Assembly: GCA_949358305.1 (NCBI GenBank)
Contig: OX442322.1
Coordinates: 5,890,001 to 5,954,000 of the forward strand
DNA length: 64,000 nucleotides
Reading direction: 5' to 3'
Source of the DNA: Strigamia acuminata
Lineage: Eukaryota; Arthropoda; Chilopoda; Geophilomorpha; Linotaeniidae
Each line of letters begins with the position of its first letter. Positions within the stretch are counted from its first letter, which is position 1. This document shows, one piece after another, positions 42,215-53,400 of the stretch. Under the pieces are notes generated by a model. It did no database searches. It was not told where the DNA came from and saw only the letters and a list, made by a program, of their open reading frames with translations. Made by a program: the position numbers and the translations under genes.

Positions 42215-42532
42215 TGTTGAATTGTGATATTTACCAATTGTACTGTATTTATGTCGTATCATCAAGCTATAATGCTGCACATTGTATCGTATATATTTAC
42301 TAATTGTTGCATTTAACGTTACGAGTGTTTGCCATATTTTCACATATATATGTTACATATTATGCCTATAGGTGGCTCTGTATACCTTGGGAGTCACATG
42401 ACTTCACAATAAACTTTCACTCTATGTTTTGGTTCACACCTGAGAACACCTGACTTTTTATTGCTCAACTGGATCTTTTCCACACCATTGCTGTTTTATG
42501 CATTCTGCACAAGTGAATAAACACTTTCAACA
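42215..42532 (+). repeat. 5' LTR of Copia-C (318 bp)
   Basis: TGTTGAATTG...TTTCAACA; shares long blocks with the Copia-A LTR (TTATGTCGTATCATCAAG, ATTATGCCTATAGGTGG). Confidence 0.88.
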
Positions 42533-42533
42533 A

Positions 42534-42544
42534 GGTTATGGGCC
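42534..42544 (+). other. Primer-binding site of Copia-C
   Basis: GGTTATGGGCC one base after the LTR. Confidence 0.8.
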
Positions 42545-42790
42545 ACAATAATGCAGGAAAAGTGTCCAGAGTGAATTTGAAGCATTTAGAGGTCAGCAGT
42601 GAATTTTCTCCTCCAAATCCAAAATGGCGGCGCCCATTGTGGAAGTAAACAAGTTGTCTTCTTGCCTGGATTTCACGGATTTCGAGCCGACAATTGGATG
42701 CCAAGCTGTGCAGGATCATTGACGGGTTCGAAAATAACAATAGACATTTTATTTAAACGAGTTTTTCCCTTTTTTTGGAGTTTTTGTCCA

Positions 42791-42829
42791 CGTATCGCAA
42801 GGTGCGATACGTATCGTCAACACGACGAT
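42791..42829 (+). promoter_or_regulatory. Double hairpin in Copia-C leader
   Basis: CGTATCGC/GCGATACG around AAGGT and ATCGTC/GACGAT around AACAC. Confidence 0.6.
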
Positions 42830-42879
42830 ATTTTCGGCTGGGAAACGTAGGCGATACGACGGCGCCTGGCTCAGTCAAC

Positions 42880-42894
42880 CACACGTGAAGTGTG
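42880..42894 (+). promoter_or_regulatory. GNGAA-loop hairpin 1, Copia-C
   Basis: CACAC and GTGTG around GTGAA. Confidence 0.55.
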
Positions 42895-43011
42895 AAGCCA
42901 AATCATCACGAAACAACGAGGGAAACGTCGGACAATTTTTGCGAACAATTTGCGGATTTGAGACGAAACAACACGAAATTCGAGGAGAAAAGAACAATAG
43001 TGGATTTCAAC

Positions 43012-43026
43012 TGCACGTGAAGTGTA
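43012..43026 (+). promoter_or_regulatory. GNGAA-loop hairpin 2, Copia-C
   Basis: TGCAC and GTGTA around GTGAA. Confidence 0.5.
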
Positions 43027-43259
43027 ATTCGACGAGGAATACAAGCGGAAACATCTCGAATTCATCATATTTATGAACAATACTAGTGTTTATTTCGAAT
43101 ATTATTTGAATACATTTATTAGCTTAGTACTGTGTTAGGATTTTGTACTAACTTATCTATAAGAGCGAACTAACATCACAACTTTGCACCTTGTTGTGAT
43201 TAACCAGTACAGAAAGTGTTTTTGGGGTGGTTTGTGTACAAAAGTGCTACTATTTTGCC

Positions 43260-46200
43260 ATGGATTCGGACAAATTAGAAAGGAAAGTGACATTATTGAA
43301 CAGAACCAATTATGACACGTGGAAACAACAGGTCAAGGTTTTATTGATGCACCATGGTTGCTGGGCGTTCACGGATGGCTCAGAAGAAGCATTGGCACCT
43401 GGAGCATCATGGCGGGACCGTTCCGACTATAAGCTGAGAAAAGGCAGGGCTTTTAGTCTCATCTACTACTCGATCGAGGAGCAATACCACGAATTGCTCA
43501 GTGGCGTTGAAGATGCCAAACTAGCGTGGAACACACTGAAACTAAACTTTGAACCGGTGTCTCGTGCACGAATTATACGACTATTGGACGAATTTTTCAA
43601 TTTAAAATACGACCGAGAAACGGAAACAATTGGCGTATTTGCAGCGAAAATAAGGAATGCAGCGAGAAAACTAGCAGATGTGAAACATCAATTGGACAAT
43701 CTTTATCAAGCTTTCCAGTTGATACGATATTTGCCGCAGGAATATCAATCCATCGTACAATCAATCTACAGATGGGAAGATGCGAATTTCACTTTAGAGA
43801 AAGTCGAGGCCGAACTGGTTGCGGAAGAAGGACGTCTAGCCCAACAAAAGAGAGATTCGGGCCAGGGGCCAATCGTTGACGCCTTCAGTACAGGACCAGG
43901 TTCTGCCAACGCAAAGAACAGTGATAATTCAAAACCTCAACAACAAGGGAACTTTAGCCAAAACAACCGCGGATTTCAAAGTGGACAAAAAGGCGGCAAA
44001 TCAAACTATCGAGGTGGCAAGAATATGAGAGGAAATTTTAGAGGAAATGCGACCGGGTCAACGGGACGGGGGCCGTGTTTCCGGTGCAACCAACATGGAC
44101 ATTGGGCCAAAGACTGCACAACACAATTGCAATTGGCGCCAACTAGCAACATGAAGTCAAACACGGTTGAAGAACTTGACACCGCCATGTTGGATGTGGG
44201 ATTTCTCACAGAATTAAGTGAACAAGAGATGTTACAGTGCAGCGGAACCAACAACTGCTGGATTTATGACACTGGGACCACCGGACATTTCTGCGAAGAC
44301 AGAAATCAATTTCACAATTTTCGAGAGATGACGGGAACGATCAGTCAAGCTGACAAAAAGACACTCATCCAGATCCAAGGAGTTGGAGATGTCTGCATCA
44401 TGTGCCTGGTTGGGACAGAGACAATTCCCATCACACTAAAAAAGGTTTATTATGCGCCGGACTTGCGGAGAAACTTATTATCGGGGCCGTGCATTGATGA
44501 GGCGAGATGTCGAGTAGCGGTAGGTGCAGGTTTAGTGAAGATTTACGACCCACAATGGAAACGGCAGTTGATGCAAGGAGTCAAAAAGGACAGACTCTAT
44601 TACATTCAACTTAGTGATGAAAAACCCGACATTGAAAAACTGAAACAAAAGGAAAAGAACAAAGCTAATACGTGTGAAGAGAAGAAACAACAATCTCCTC
44701 AATCAAGCAAGACAGCTTCCAATCCAGAAGAAGCACGACTTTGGCACGAGCGACTTGGACATATCCATTTTCCTAGCGTGCAACAAATGAGCAAGACAGA
44801 AGCGGTGATTGGACTGCCCGTGCTCGACGTGCCAATCACACAGTGTGATGTGTGCACACTTGCAAAGAAGAAATCTGTGTCGCACAAGTCAATTCCGGGG
44901 ATTAGGTCAAAAGGACCGCTTGAACTTTTGCACATGGATGTGTGCGGGGCGTTTGGAACTCCCACACTATCTGGAAACCGATATTTTCTCACTATCACAG
45001 ATGACTATTCACGATACTCGACAGTTTATCTAATGAAACAAAAGGACGAAGTATTCGAGTTGTTCAAGAAGCATGTGAAACGAATTGAGCGGTTGCTCGG
45101 AAAATTGATTTTGGCAATAAGAACGGACAATGGGATGGAATTCTGTTCCAACAAATTTGGCCAATACCTTGAGGAACAAGGAATTGCACACGAAAGAACA
45201 AATGCGTACACGCCCGCCCAGAACGGAGTTTCTGAAAGACTAAACCAAACATTAGCCAATGGAATGCGAGCGCTTGTGCACGATGCACAACTGGAACATC
45301 GATTTTGGGGAGAGGCCATCCTAACGTTCAACTACTTGAGAAATAGGATTGCCAAGCTGAATTCTGAGAAGACGCCAATGGAACTCTATTATGGACGAAA
45401 ACCATCATTGCGTCATTTGAGAAAGTTTGGAAGTCTCTGCTTTGTGCAGAAGAAAGTACGAGACGGAAAAATAGACAATAAGGGCATACATAGAATTATG
45501 CTCGGGTATTCGAGAATTACCAAAGGATATCGGATTTGGCTGCCAGAATTTTCAAAAGTCATTGAAACAAGCGACGTTAAATTCGTGGAAAGCAGGCGCG
45601 GAGTTGAAGGCGTGCTGGGCCTACCGGAGAAGTACACCACGTACATCGACAGTTTGAATGACAATTTGGAGAACGACGACCGTCAATATTACTCCGACGA
45701 GGACAATAGGCCACCGCTACCCCCGCCACAGCCAATTATGAAAAGAGGAGATCCAGAACCGGAACTGCCTCCAGTCAAGTTGAAGTTTCGACAGCCTGAA
45801 GAAAAACTACAACATAATTTACCAGGAGTCAATTTTCAAAAGCCTTTACCACAACTTGGACAAGTACTTCCAAACCCCGTTGCAACGATACCCGCACTCG
45901 TTTGGAAGAAGACGGAGAAGACAAGGGCGACAGGACAGAAGGATTATGAATACACCATTGAGGGGTATGACAAGCCAAAGTTGCGATCAATACCAGACGT
46001 CAAGCGATATTGCACGGATCATAATCTTCAAGTCCCAGAGCACCTCTTCGAAGACAAGAGGAAAAAGAAGCAATCCGAATCAAATGTGACACAAGATGAT
46101 TTGGACATGAGCATTTTTGATGAGTTAACACTCGACTTTGAAGCCAATCATCTTGAAGTTTTCATACCCGCACGTTTTGAGCAGATAGCTAATCTTCCAG

Positions 46201-47426
46201 AAAAAGAAGAGTGGAATCAGGCTATGTGCGATGAGATAGACACAATGCACGAACGCGAGGTATGGGAATTGGTCCCACCGCCACCCGACGTAAAACCAAT
46301 CGGATGCAAGTGGATTTATACCATCAAGCAAAATGACAAGGGGGAAATCGCGAGATATAAGGCAAGACTTGTTGCGCAGGGCTTTTCGCAAGTCTATGGA
46401 GAGTCCTACGAGGAAACCTTTTCGCCAGTGGTGGATTTCTCCATTGTTCGCTTTATGTTTACGCTCTTGGTCTGCATGCTGAAATGGACGTATATCCAAG
46501 CGGATGTTAAATGCGCCTATCTGTATGCAACACTGCACAAGACCATATACATGCGCCAACCGAAAGGTTTTATTTGCAAAGGCAAAGAAAACTACGTTTG
46601 CAGACTCATTCGCGCAATATATGGACTGCACCAGTCGGGGAGAGAATGGGGCATTGAATTAGAAGACACCCTATTGAGACTTGGACTACAACACGTAAAC
46701 TGGTGTAATTGCGTTTACAAGTTTGGAAACGTCGCCTATCTCATCGTATACGTTGATGATATCGTTGTTTTCGGAAAAAGACACGAAGATGCAGTACACG
46801 TGCTCAACCTAATTAAGACACAATTCGACATTGTTATCTTGGGCCAAACGAAGAAGCTTCTAGGAGTAGAATTTCACTCACACAATCAACAGATGATTCT
46901 ACACCAGAGGTCGTACGTCAATAAAGTCTTGTTGAAGTTCAAAGACCATTTGGAACCCGTGAGAATCAGGTCGCAACCAATGGTTAAATCGACAATACTC
47001 ACCAAAAGACAATGCCCGGACACACTAGAGGATTTCAAAGTAATGGAAGGAATCCCTTATCGAAACCAACTTGGGTGTTTGGCATTTCTTGCATCGCGAA
47101 CCAGACCAGATTTGACGTATGCCATCAATATTCTCAGCCAATTCCAAGCGAACCCAGGATGGGAACACTGGATCGCATTGCTGGATTTGCTTAGCTACGT
47201 GAGGACGACAAGAAATCTTGGACTGATGCTTTTTCCAAATAGTCGAATTGAAGTTGTTGGCTATAGCGACTCAGATTACGCTAACAACAGAGACGATCGG
47301 ATTTCCGTTGGAGGAACTCTAGTGACATTGGGAAATGCACCGATCTACTGGAGAACCTTCAAGCAGCGAAACGTTACGCTGTCCACCATGGAAGCGGAAT
47401 ATGTAGCCCTTCTACAAGCTTATTAA
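43260..47426 (+). CDS. Copia-C Gag-Pol polyprotein, C-terminally truncated
   Basis: 1388 codons from the ATG at 43260 (MDSDKLERK), chosen by agreement with Copia-B. Domains: UBN2 gag (1-200), CCHC knuckle CFRCNQHGHWAKDC (about 272), protease IYDTGTTGHF (about 335; the other copies have DTGAT), GAG-pre-integrase HHCC finger, integrase core (HMDVCG about 558, RTDNGMEF about 621, SERLNQT about 657), RVT_2 with CKWIYT and YVDDIVVFG (about 1163), RNase H with YSDSDYAN (about 1335) and STMEAEYVALL. It ends right after EAEYVALLQAY in TAA, short of the usual last part of RNase H. All other motifs are intact, so the truncation is the only clear defect. Confidence 0.92.
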   Translation: MDSDKLERKVTLLNRTNYDTWKQQVKVLLMHHGCWAFTDGSEEALAPGASWRDRSDYKLRKGRAFSLIYYSIEEQYHELLSGVEDAKLAWNTLKLNFEPVSRARIIRLLDEFFNLKYDRETETIGVFAAKIRNAARKLADVKHQLDNLYQAFQLIRYLPQEYQSIVQSIYRWEDANFTLEKVEAELVAEEGRLAQQKRDSGQGPIVDAFSTGPGSANAKNSDNSKPQQQGNFSQNNRGFQSGQKGGKSNYRGGKNMRGNFRGNATGSTGRGPCFRCNQHGHWAKDCTTQLQLAPTSNMKSNTVEELDTAMLDVGFLTELSEQEMLQCSGTNNCWIYDTGTTGHFCEDRNQFHNFREMTGTISQADKKTLIQIQGVGDVCIMCLVGTETIPITLKKVYYAPDLRRNLLSGPCIDEARCRVAVGAGLVKIYDPQWKRQLMQGVKKDRLYYIQLSDEKPDIEKLKQKEKNKANTCEEKKQQSPQSSKTASNPEEARLWHERLGHIHFPSVQQMSKTEAVIGLPVLDVPITQCDVCTLAKKKSVSHKSIPGIRSKGPLELLHMDVCGAFGTPTLSGNRYFLTITDDYSRYSTVYLMKQKDEVFELFKKHVKRIERLLGKLILAIRTDNGMEFCSNKFGQYLEEQGIAHERTNAYTPAQNGVSERLNQTLANGMRALVHDAQLEHRFWGEAILTFNYLRNRIAKLNSEKTPMELYYGRKPSLRHLRKFGSLCFVQKKVRDGKIDNKGIHRIMLGYSRITKGYRIWLPEFSKVIETSDVKFVESRRGVEGVLGLPEKYTTYIDSLNDNLENDDRQYYSDEDNRPPLPPPQPIMKRGDPEPELPPVKLKFRQPEEKLQHNLPGVNFQKPLPQLGQVLPNPVATIPALVWKKTEKTRATGQKDYEYTIEGYDKPKLRSIPDVKRYCTDHNLQVPEHLFEDKRKKKQSESNVTQDDLDMSIFDELTLDFEANHLEVFIPARFEQIANLPEKEEWNQAMCDEIDTMHEREVWELVPPPPDVKPIGCKWIYTIKQNDKGEIARYKARLVAQGFSQVYGESYEETFSPVVDFSIVRFMFTLLVCMLKWTYIQADVKCAYLYATLHKTIYMRQPKGFICKGKENYVCRLIRAIYGLHQSGREWGIELEDTLLRLGLQHVNWCNCVYKFGNVAYLIVYVDDIVVFGKRHEDAVHVLNLIKTQFDIVILGQTKKLLGVEFHSHNQQMILHQRSYVNKVLLKFKDHLEPVRIRSQPMVKSTILTKRQCPDTLEDFKVMEGIPYRNQLGCLAFLASRTRPDLTYAINILSQFQANPGWEHWIALLDLLSYVRTTRNLGLMLFPNSRIEVVGYSDSDYANNRDDRISVGGTLVTLGNAPIYWRTFKQRNVTLSTMEAEYVALLQAY

Positions 47427-47872
47427 TCAACAAGATAATCAATAAAAATAAATTTATGCAAAACTTTATTTATCGAAAATCTAAACTACTAATTTTTTAT
47501 TACGATTGTCATAAAAAATTAACGAATTTCAACTTGAAATTCTTCAACGCTTCAATCAAAGCACAACAAACACAATTTCCACAAATAATTATGAAATTCG
47601 TAAATAAATCAAACAAACATATATTAATATGATTGGTTCAAATAAACATCCAAATTGAATTTGAAAACAAAACAAATTAAATTGAATCCAATTTTAAATC
47701 AACTATATTCTTATGAATATTTAAATAATTAGTTCAAGATCTTGAAACCAAACAAACACAACACTCGTGAGAATATTTCTTAAGTAATTTCGAATAACAC
47801 AACAAAACACTTGGAGTATTTTTAGTCATCAAATCTCCACTCGGAAAAATAACGAACGTTAATTTGTCCCTT
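47427..47872 (-). other. AT-rich region next to the Copia-C/Gypsy-2 deletion junction
   Basis: No gene. Read on the minus strand it is the 3' untranslated part of Gypsy-2 after ORF3, ending at the deletion that also removed the end of Copia-C. Confidence 0.55.
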
Positions 47873-49390
47873 CTAATCTTTCTTTTCGACGTTAGTCGAA
47901 TCTTTCTCTTCCTTCTTCTCGACTTCGGTAGAAGTCAGGAGATCGGATTCTTCAGTCGCTTCAGTCGAAGCGGCAGAAAACACAGCTTCTACGGAAGCTT
48001 CCATCTCTTCTGGACTCGGTGGCGGAAACGGCATGTCGTCGAGGAGCTCGGCCACGAAATCAACGACGGATAGCAGCTCTTCTGCATCCTCGAACTGAGC
48101 GTCGTCCGAAGTCTCAGACTTAGACGCTGGAGGGGCGCTGGACACGTCGGTTACGGCCGCTGGAGGATCCTCCACGGGTTTAGCCGATCCTTCTACAGCC
48201 TGTCGAAGCTTACGGGCTCGCCCTCGTGCCAAGATATTGGTTCGTTGAACCTTGGCAATTTCTTTTGCTCGGTCGAGCGTAAGACAGCCTCGCCCTCGCG
48301 ACATCGCTCTTGGTCGAACGAATTCCTCTACAACCTCGCTTCCGACGCTTTCGGCGGCCTGGACAGTTTCAGTAGAAACTTCGGAGTCCTCGGACGGCGG
48401 CGGTGATTGTCGAAGGAGTTCAACTCTTACCCCGGCGTTGGCTTCAGCACGGGTCCAGGTGAGGAAGCGCGGGTCGATGTAAACCGCTTCGCCACGACTA
48501 TTCAGGAAAAGTCGGCACTTTGGGCAGTGAGCCCAACACCGCTTCTCATTCGGCTTAATGCCTTTCACCACGTGGGGCTGAACCTCCTTGCGCCACAGCT
48601 CCGAACGCGGTCGCGTTTTCCTTCCACGACAATTTGGACAACGCATCAATGAAGAACCCGCGGATGCACCGCAGCACCACCCACAGCCGACGCAAAATGG
48701 GCAGATCTTCTCCGTGGCTTGGTCGGTCACGATGTTATCGTGAGGTATTCCGGCTGCCATATCGCGTTCGCACTGTTCCTTGCGTAGACGGGCCTTCTCG
48801 TCCTTCTTTTTCGCCTTGTTGGCGGCTCGGTACTCGCGATTGCGAGATACGGGCTCCGAAAAACGCAAAGGGCCCGGTGGCGGCTCATTCCATCCGTACT
48901 CTGATGCCGAAGATTCAGCACCGGCAGGGAGATGCACAACAGACGTTGATTGTCCCGCCACAGTCGGTGCAGCCGCATTTGACGTGTTGGCGACGGTGGG
49001 CGCCACGCTTGCAGTTGGCAGCCGAAATTCTGGCGAATGCGGGGCCAACGGGACGTTGATAACGTTTGCGGGCGGATACGCCACCTGGGCCAGCGGGGCC
49101 AATTGCGCCGACTCATAAACGGTTGGCTGTGCAGATGTGGATGGGGCCTGCATCATCGCATTTAAGTCGAGCGGAAGTCCGTCCGGATGGACGCTCAGCC
49201 AATTCAGCGTTGCTAACTGCAGTGGCGTCAGGGCATACATGGAGGCTGGTGCCGTTGGTATCGGTTGGGCCCTCAAATATGCACGTTCGGCCGAACGGCG
49301 TTGCTCGTCACTAGACGAGGTGGACGAGCTGAAACTTTCATGACGGTGACGTCGATGACTCCGTTTCGAACGGTGTTTACCACTTCCCAT
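47873..49390 (-). CDS. Gypsy-2 ORF3: SR-like, zinc-motif, acidic-tailed protein of unknown function
   Basis: 505 codons from the ATG at 49390-49388; a TTG four codons upstream in frame is not used here because the ATG sits directly after a splice-acceptor-like AG. The N-terminus is basic and Ser-rich (KHRSKRSHRRHRH, then a Ser run), a likely nuclear targeting signal. A Pro/Ala-rich stretch follows. At about residues 230-255 is a paired CxxC module (CPFCVGCGWCC...CPNCRG), echoed by CWAHCPKC at about 280; the CxxCxG spacing resembles DnaJ-type or zinc-ribbon fingers. The C-terminus is strongly acidic with Glu/Lys repeats. No signal peptide or membrane segment, so not an envelope. It lies downstream of pol on the same strand. 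Possibly a nucleic-acid-binding accessory protein (inference). Confidence 0.75.
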   Translation of the reverse strand: MGSGKHRSKRSHRRHRHESFSSSTSSSDEQRRSAERAYLRAQPIPTAPASMYALTPLQLATLNWLSVHPDGLPLDLNAMMQAPSTSAQPTVYESAQLAPLAQVAYPPANVINVPLAPHSPEFRLPTASVAPTVANTSNAAAPTVAGQSTSVVHLPAGAESSASEYGWNEPPPGPLRFSEPVSRNREYRAANKAKKKDEKARLRKEQCERDMAAGIPHDNIVTDQATEKICPFCVGCGWCCGASAGSSLMRCPNCRGRKTRPRSELWRKEVQPHVVKGIKPNEKRCWAHCPKCRLFLNSRGEAVYIDPRFLTWTRAEANAGVRVELLRQSPPPSEDSEVSTETVQAAESVGSEVVEEFVRPRAMSRGRGCLTLDRAKEIAKVQRTNILARGRARKLRQAVEGSAKPVEDPPAAVTDVSSAPPASKSETSDDAQFEDAEELLSVVDFVAELLDDMPFPPPSPEEMEASVEAVFSAASTEATEESDLLTSTEVEKKEEKDSTNVEKKD

Positions 49391-49405
49391 CTGCAGACGC
49401 AAATA
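49391..49405 (-). promoter_or_regulatory. Splice-acceptor-like sequence before Gypsy-2 ORF3
   Basis: On the minus strand TTATTTGCGTCTGCAG ends exactly before the ATG of ORF3, fitting a pyrimidine tract plus CAG. Confidence 0.5.
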
Positions 49406-50442
49406 AATTATTTTATTAAAAATAATTCCACTCTAAATAGTCATTCCTTGAGTCCAAAGAATTTAAACGTATTGTTCGCAACGAAAAATACACAACTCGA
49501 GTTATTTATAACCCTCAACATGTGCCACTAATGAGTCACATTCCCCTTGTGTTCATGACACGAGAATGGACTCGCCTGACAGCGATTTTCATCGAAAATC
49601 GCAACTTGTTGATTTTTCAAAAGAAAAATTCCCTTTAGTTTTGTAACTTATTTAATCCAACTTCCAAGTATCAAAATATCTTTCGTATTAATTAATTAAC
49701 ACCTAGTCTAATAAATATCTTACATCGAAAATTCATCGCCAAATAATTTATGCAAGCCTCGACCGCGACTTGATTTGAATAATTAGTGCTTACATACTTA
49801 AAACTTAATAATTCATTATTAATTTTTAACCCAACTATTCGACTGAATAGCTAAACTTCCAGAGTGATTTAATGCTGATTCACGCTTATAATATACGTGA
49901 ATTTTTTAACTTTTATCGGGACGCCGATATTTTACCAATTGTTGCGAACAATTCTTTTAAATTCTTTGGTCAAAGAATATTATTGAAAACTACTTACGGT
50001 TGAAGCTAGTTTTCCTGCTTGAGTCGACTAAATGAATTAGCGTTGAAATCTCGAGTCGAAAAGTGAAGAGGGACGAAGGGACGAAGTCACTTATATCCAC
50101 GTGTGTTACGAAGTGTTTGTGTGCAATGAACCCTGGGAATTTTATTCCCTATTAATTGTCGGGTTCAAGGTTTAATCACACCTCGTAAGTCTCATACCCT
50201 CGTGAAGAGGCGAGATTATCACTTTTCAAAGTAATTCTCTGTATTTTAATTAAAATACATACAAATATGACCAAATAATAAAATATTCTATCGAATATTT
50301 TAACTTATCGCAACAAATTCATATTTTAATATAAATTTCGATACTCTTCATATCAAAGTGTCCCCCGGTGTTGAGATTTTCAATCACTACACCTGTTAGA
50401 CATGTAAAATAATTACTGTCTCCAAGTTTTAAATAAAACTTA
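49406..50442 (-). other. Gypsy-2 spacer between pol and ORF3
   Basis: AT-rich, about 1 kb, no gene. Its position between pol and a splice-acceptor-preceded ORF fits an intronic or subgenomic spacer. Confidence 0.5.
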
Positions 50443-53400
50443 TCAATTCCAACAGAACTTTGAGGCTTTTCCTCGTTGTTGGTATGGTTTTTTAAATACT
50501 GCAGTGATGTTTCGCACGAAATTTTCATCTGCATATTTAGGATTCGGCCTTCGCTCTCGTCGAGGACGAAGGCTAGTTCGCGGAACTACCGGTTGGGGTT
50601 TGCGGAGTTTTCGAGGTGGTTTCTTTGGAGTTTCACCTCTTTTCAACGCCGCTTTCTTTTCTGTAGCAGTTAATCGTTGTCTATGTCTATGTTTAGACTT
50701 AATGGGCGCAGATTTGTCAATTTGCACCGAAGTTGAGTCGGATAATTCCATTGGAATTTCTGAAGAAGTTTCAGGAATTAATTCCATTTCTTCAGCATCC
50801 GGAAGTTGGTTACTTTCATCCATCCATTTAGGATTTTCTTGAGGCGAGTAAGAGGCGGACTTTTGTCCTACTTTCCAAGTCTCAATTGGGTGTGAGGGCG
50901 TATAGGGGTACAACGCTTTAATGTTCACTGATTTTTCGATCGAACCATCAGATAATTTGCGTAATTTATACGCTCCGCCTGGAAGTACTTTAGTAATCTC
51001 CCACGGACCATCTCTCTTCTCCGCGAAACCAGCAGAAATATTTTTATCTGCGCACGAGAGAATGTGAGTTTGTTTCCAAACTAAATCTCCAACTTCGAAC
51101 TCCGTAATTACGAACTTTTGTTCGTGTATTTTTCTATGCCGCTCAAAATTCAATTGAATTCTACGATGCATCTCTTGATGCGATCTGCGCAATACATCCA
51201 ATAGTACTCTGACATATTTTTTTGGATTTTCTTTGTCAAATGGATTGGCATGTTTAATAATCCTTGGGTCAAAAGGTAATGTTACGATTCGTCCCGTGTT
51301 CAGTAACATCGGGCTTGAGCCCGTTGCCGCTGAGACATTATTTCTCATCGCGAACGCGAATTCGTCTAAATAACGTGGCCATTGCGTGTGCACATCTGTG
51401 TACAGGGCCAGCATCGTCTTTATATCTCTATTGGCTCGCTCTGTCGGGTTCGCCTGGGCATGATACGTGCTCGTATGAGACGAGCGAATGTTGTACATTT
51501 CGCAATACTCATTGTAAATATCGGAAACAAATTGTTTTCCGTTATCGCTCACAATCTTTTTGGGGTGTCCCCATCTGTTTGTAACAGATCTTAATTCTTG
51601 AACGCAGTTAGCGCTCGTGGCTTTGGTTAAAGCCTTAATTTCAACGAACTTGGTACAATTGTCAATAATGACAAAAATATACTGGTTTTGGGACCTTCCC
51701 GCGGGTTTTGGGCCCATCAAGTCCATGTTGATACATTCCCAAGGATTGGTCATGTTGTGGGGCGTGTAAGGAGCTGCGTGCCTTTTCTGTTGAATAGGCT
51801 TGTACTGAGCGCAGTGCGTGCAGCTTTTAACGTAGTTCCTGACACTTCTACTCATACCCGGCCAGAAATATATTAAACGTGTTTTCTCAAGCGTCTTACT
51901 CATCCCAGCCTGACCGCTTAGGGGGTGGCCATGACAAGCGAAGAGTACTCGCTTTACGAGTGCACTGGGTACAACGGCTTTAAAGCCATTTCCCGAATCG
52001 TTTAATTCCTCTTCGAACGAAGGGTTAAAATAGATGATCATTTGATCACCATCAACTTCTTTTTTGTCTAAACAATAGTTTTTGACTTTGTTTTTCCATT
52101 CTTTTATTTCAGATTGTGGTATCCCAACAACCTTGTCATTCAATAAATATTCTCGAATGCGTTTGCATTCAGTATCTAGTAACTGAGCATCTATTATTTC
52201 TCTCCTTGTAGGGGGGACTTCTTTAAGTACTTCAGTCAACGCACTGTACAAGGTTTCTTGTACTTCCTCCCCCTCCCTTTCTTCAGAACATTCTTTAGAA
52301 TTTTCTGAAAAATAGGAACGTATACTGGCCAAAAATTCTTTTTTTTCTGGGGCACGATTTAATGAAACAGAAGGATTTCCGTCCCATTCAGGCCAGTATT
52401 GTTTAATTTCGACAGGTTCCACATGATCACGAAGAGGAATGTCTTCCTCTGTTAGTGGAGCTCTAGAAAGTGCATCTGCAACTTGGTTAGCAGCACCTTT
52501 CCGAAAAACAATTTTAAAATTTCCACATTGGATTCTTAAGGCCCATCGGCCAAATTTCCCAGATGGTTCAGGCGTTCGCATCAACCATTTCAGTGCTTCA
52601 GCATCTGACTCTAAAGTGAACGTACCATATTCGAGATATGGTTTAAATCGATCGATAGCCCACACGACTGCGAGACATTCAAGTTCGGGCGTTGTATAAC
52701 GCTTCTCCGCCCCACGTAAAACTCTGCTTGCGTAAGCAACGGGTCTGGGTACAGAAATGTTTTTCTGCTTCTTTTCATCGAATATATCGACGTCTTGGCA
52801 AAGGACAGCTCCTAAGCCTTCATGTGAAGCGTCAGTCATGACAACAAATGGCAAAGTCATATCTGGTTTGTGTAGACAATTGTCACCACAAAGTAGCTCT
52901 TTAATTTTATTAAAAGCTTCTGTCTGCTCATCTCCCCATTCAAATGGAGTTTTCTCATTCATCATACGTGTGTATGGTGCGGCAATAGTTCCGTGATTTG
53001 GAACAAACTTCCTGAAGAAGTTAGTCATGCCGTGAAAGCGCTGAATGTCTTTAGCACACGTGGGGGTGGGAAATTTCATAATCGCCGATATTTTATCGGG
53101 ATCACCGAAGAGACCTTCGGGTTTAATCCAGTGGCCCAAAAATTTTAATTCTGTACGCCCAAAACGAGATTTCGCTTTATTTATTGTCATGTTGGCTTGG
53201 TTAAGCCTTTCTAGAACATCTCGAACGTGTTTGAGATGATCATCCCAATTATCTGAATATACAATTACGTCATCCAAATAGACTAACGCGTAGTCCTGTA
53301 AAGCTGAGCCTAAAATGCCTTCCATCAGACGCTGGAAAGTACAAGGCGCATTGCAAAGGCCGAACGGCATTCGCACAAATTGATAAGGGCCGTTTGGCGT

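Larger units (their letters stand above)
42545..43259 (+). other. Copia-C leader with conserved hairpins
   Basis: No gene. Very similar to the Copia-A leader but with a single copy of the 35-bp unit duplicated there. Confidence 0.7.
42215..47426 (+). mobile_element. Copia-C: copia element, 3'-truncated
   Basis: 5' LTR, primer site, leader and a long open gag-pol, ending without the last part of RNase H, polypurine tract or 3' LTR. The sequence past 47426 has no copia match. Nearest relative in the window is Copia-A. Confidence 0.9.

Noticed and set aside
47873-49390. Envelope gene of Gypsy-2
   Set aside because: Position fits, but there is no signal peptide, transmembrane segment, furin site or fusion region; composition is basic, zinc-bearing and acidic.
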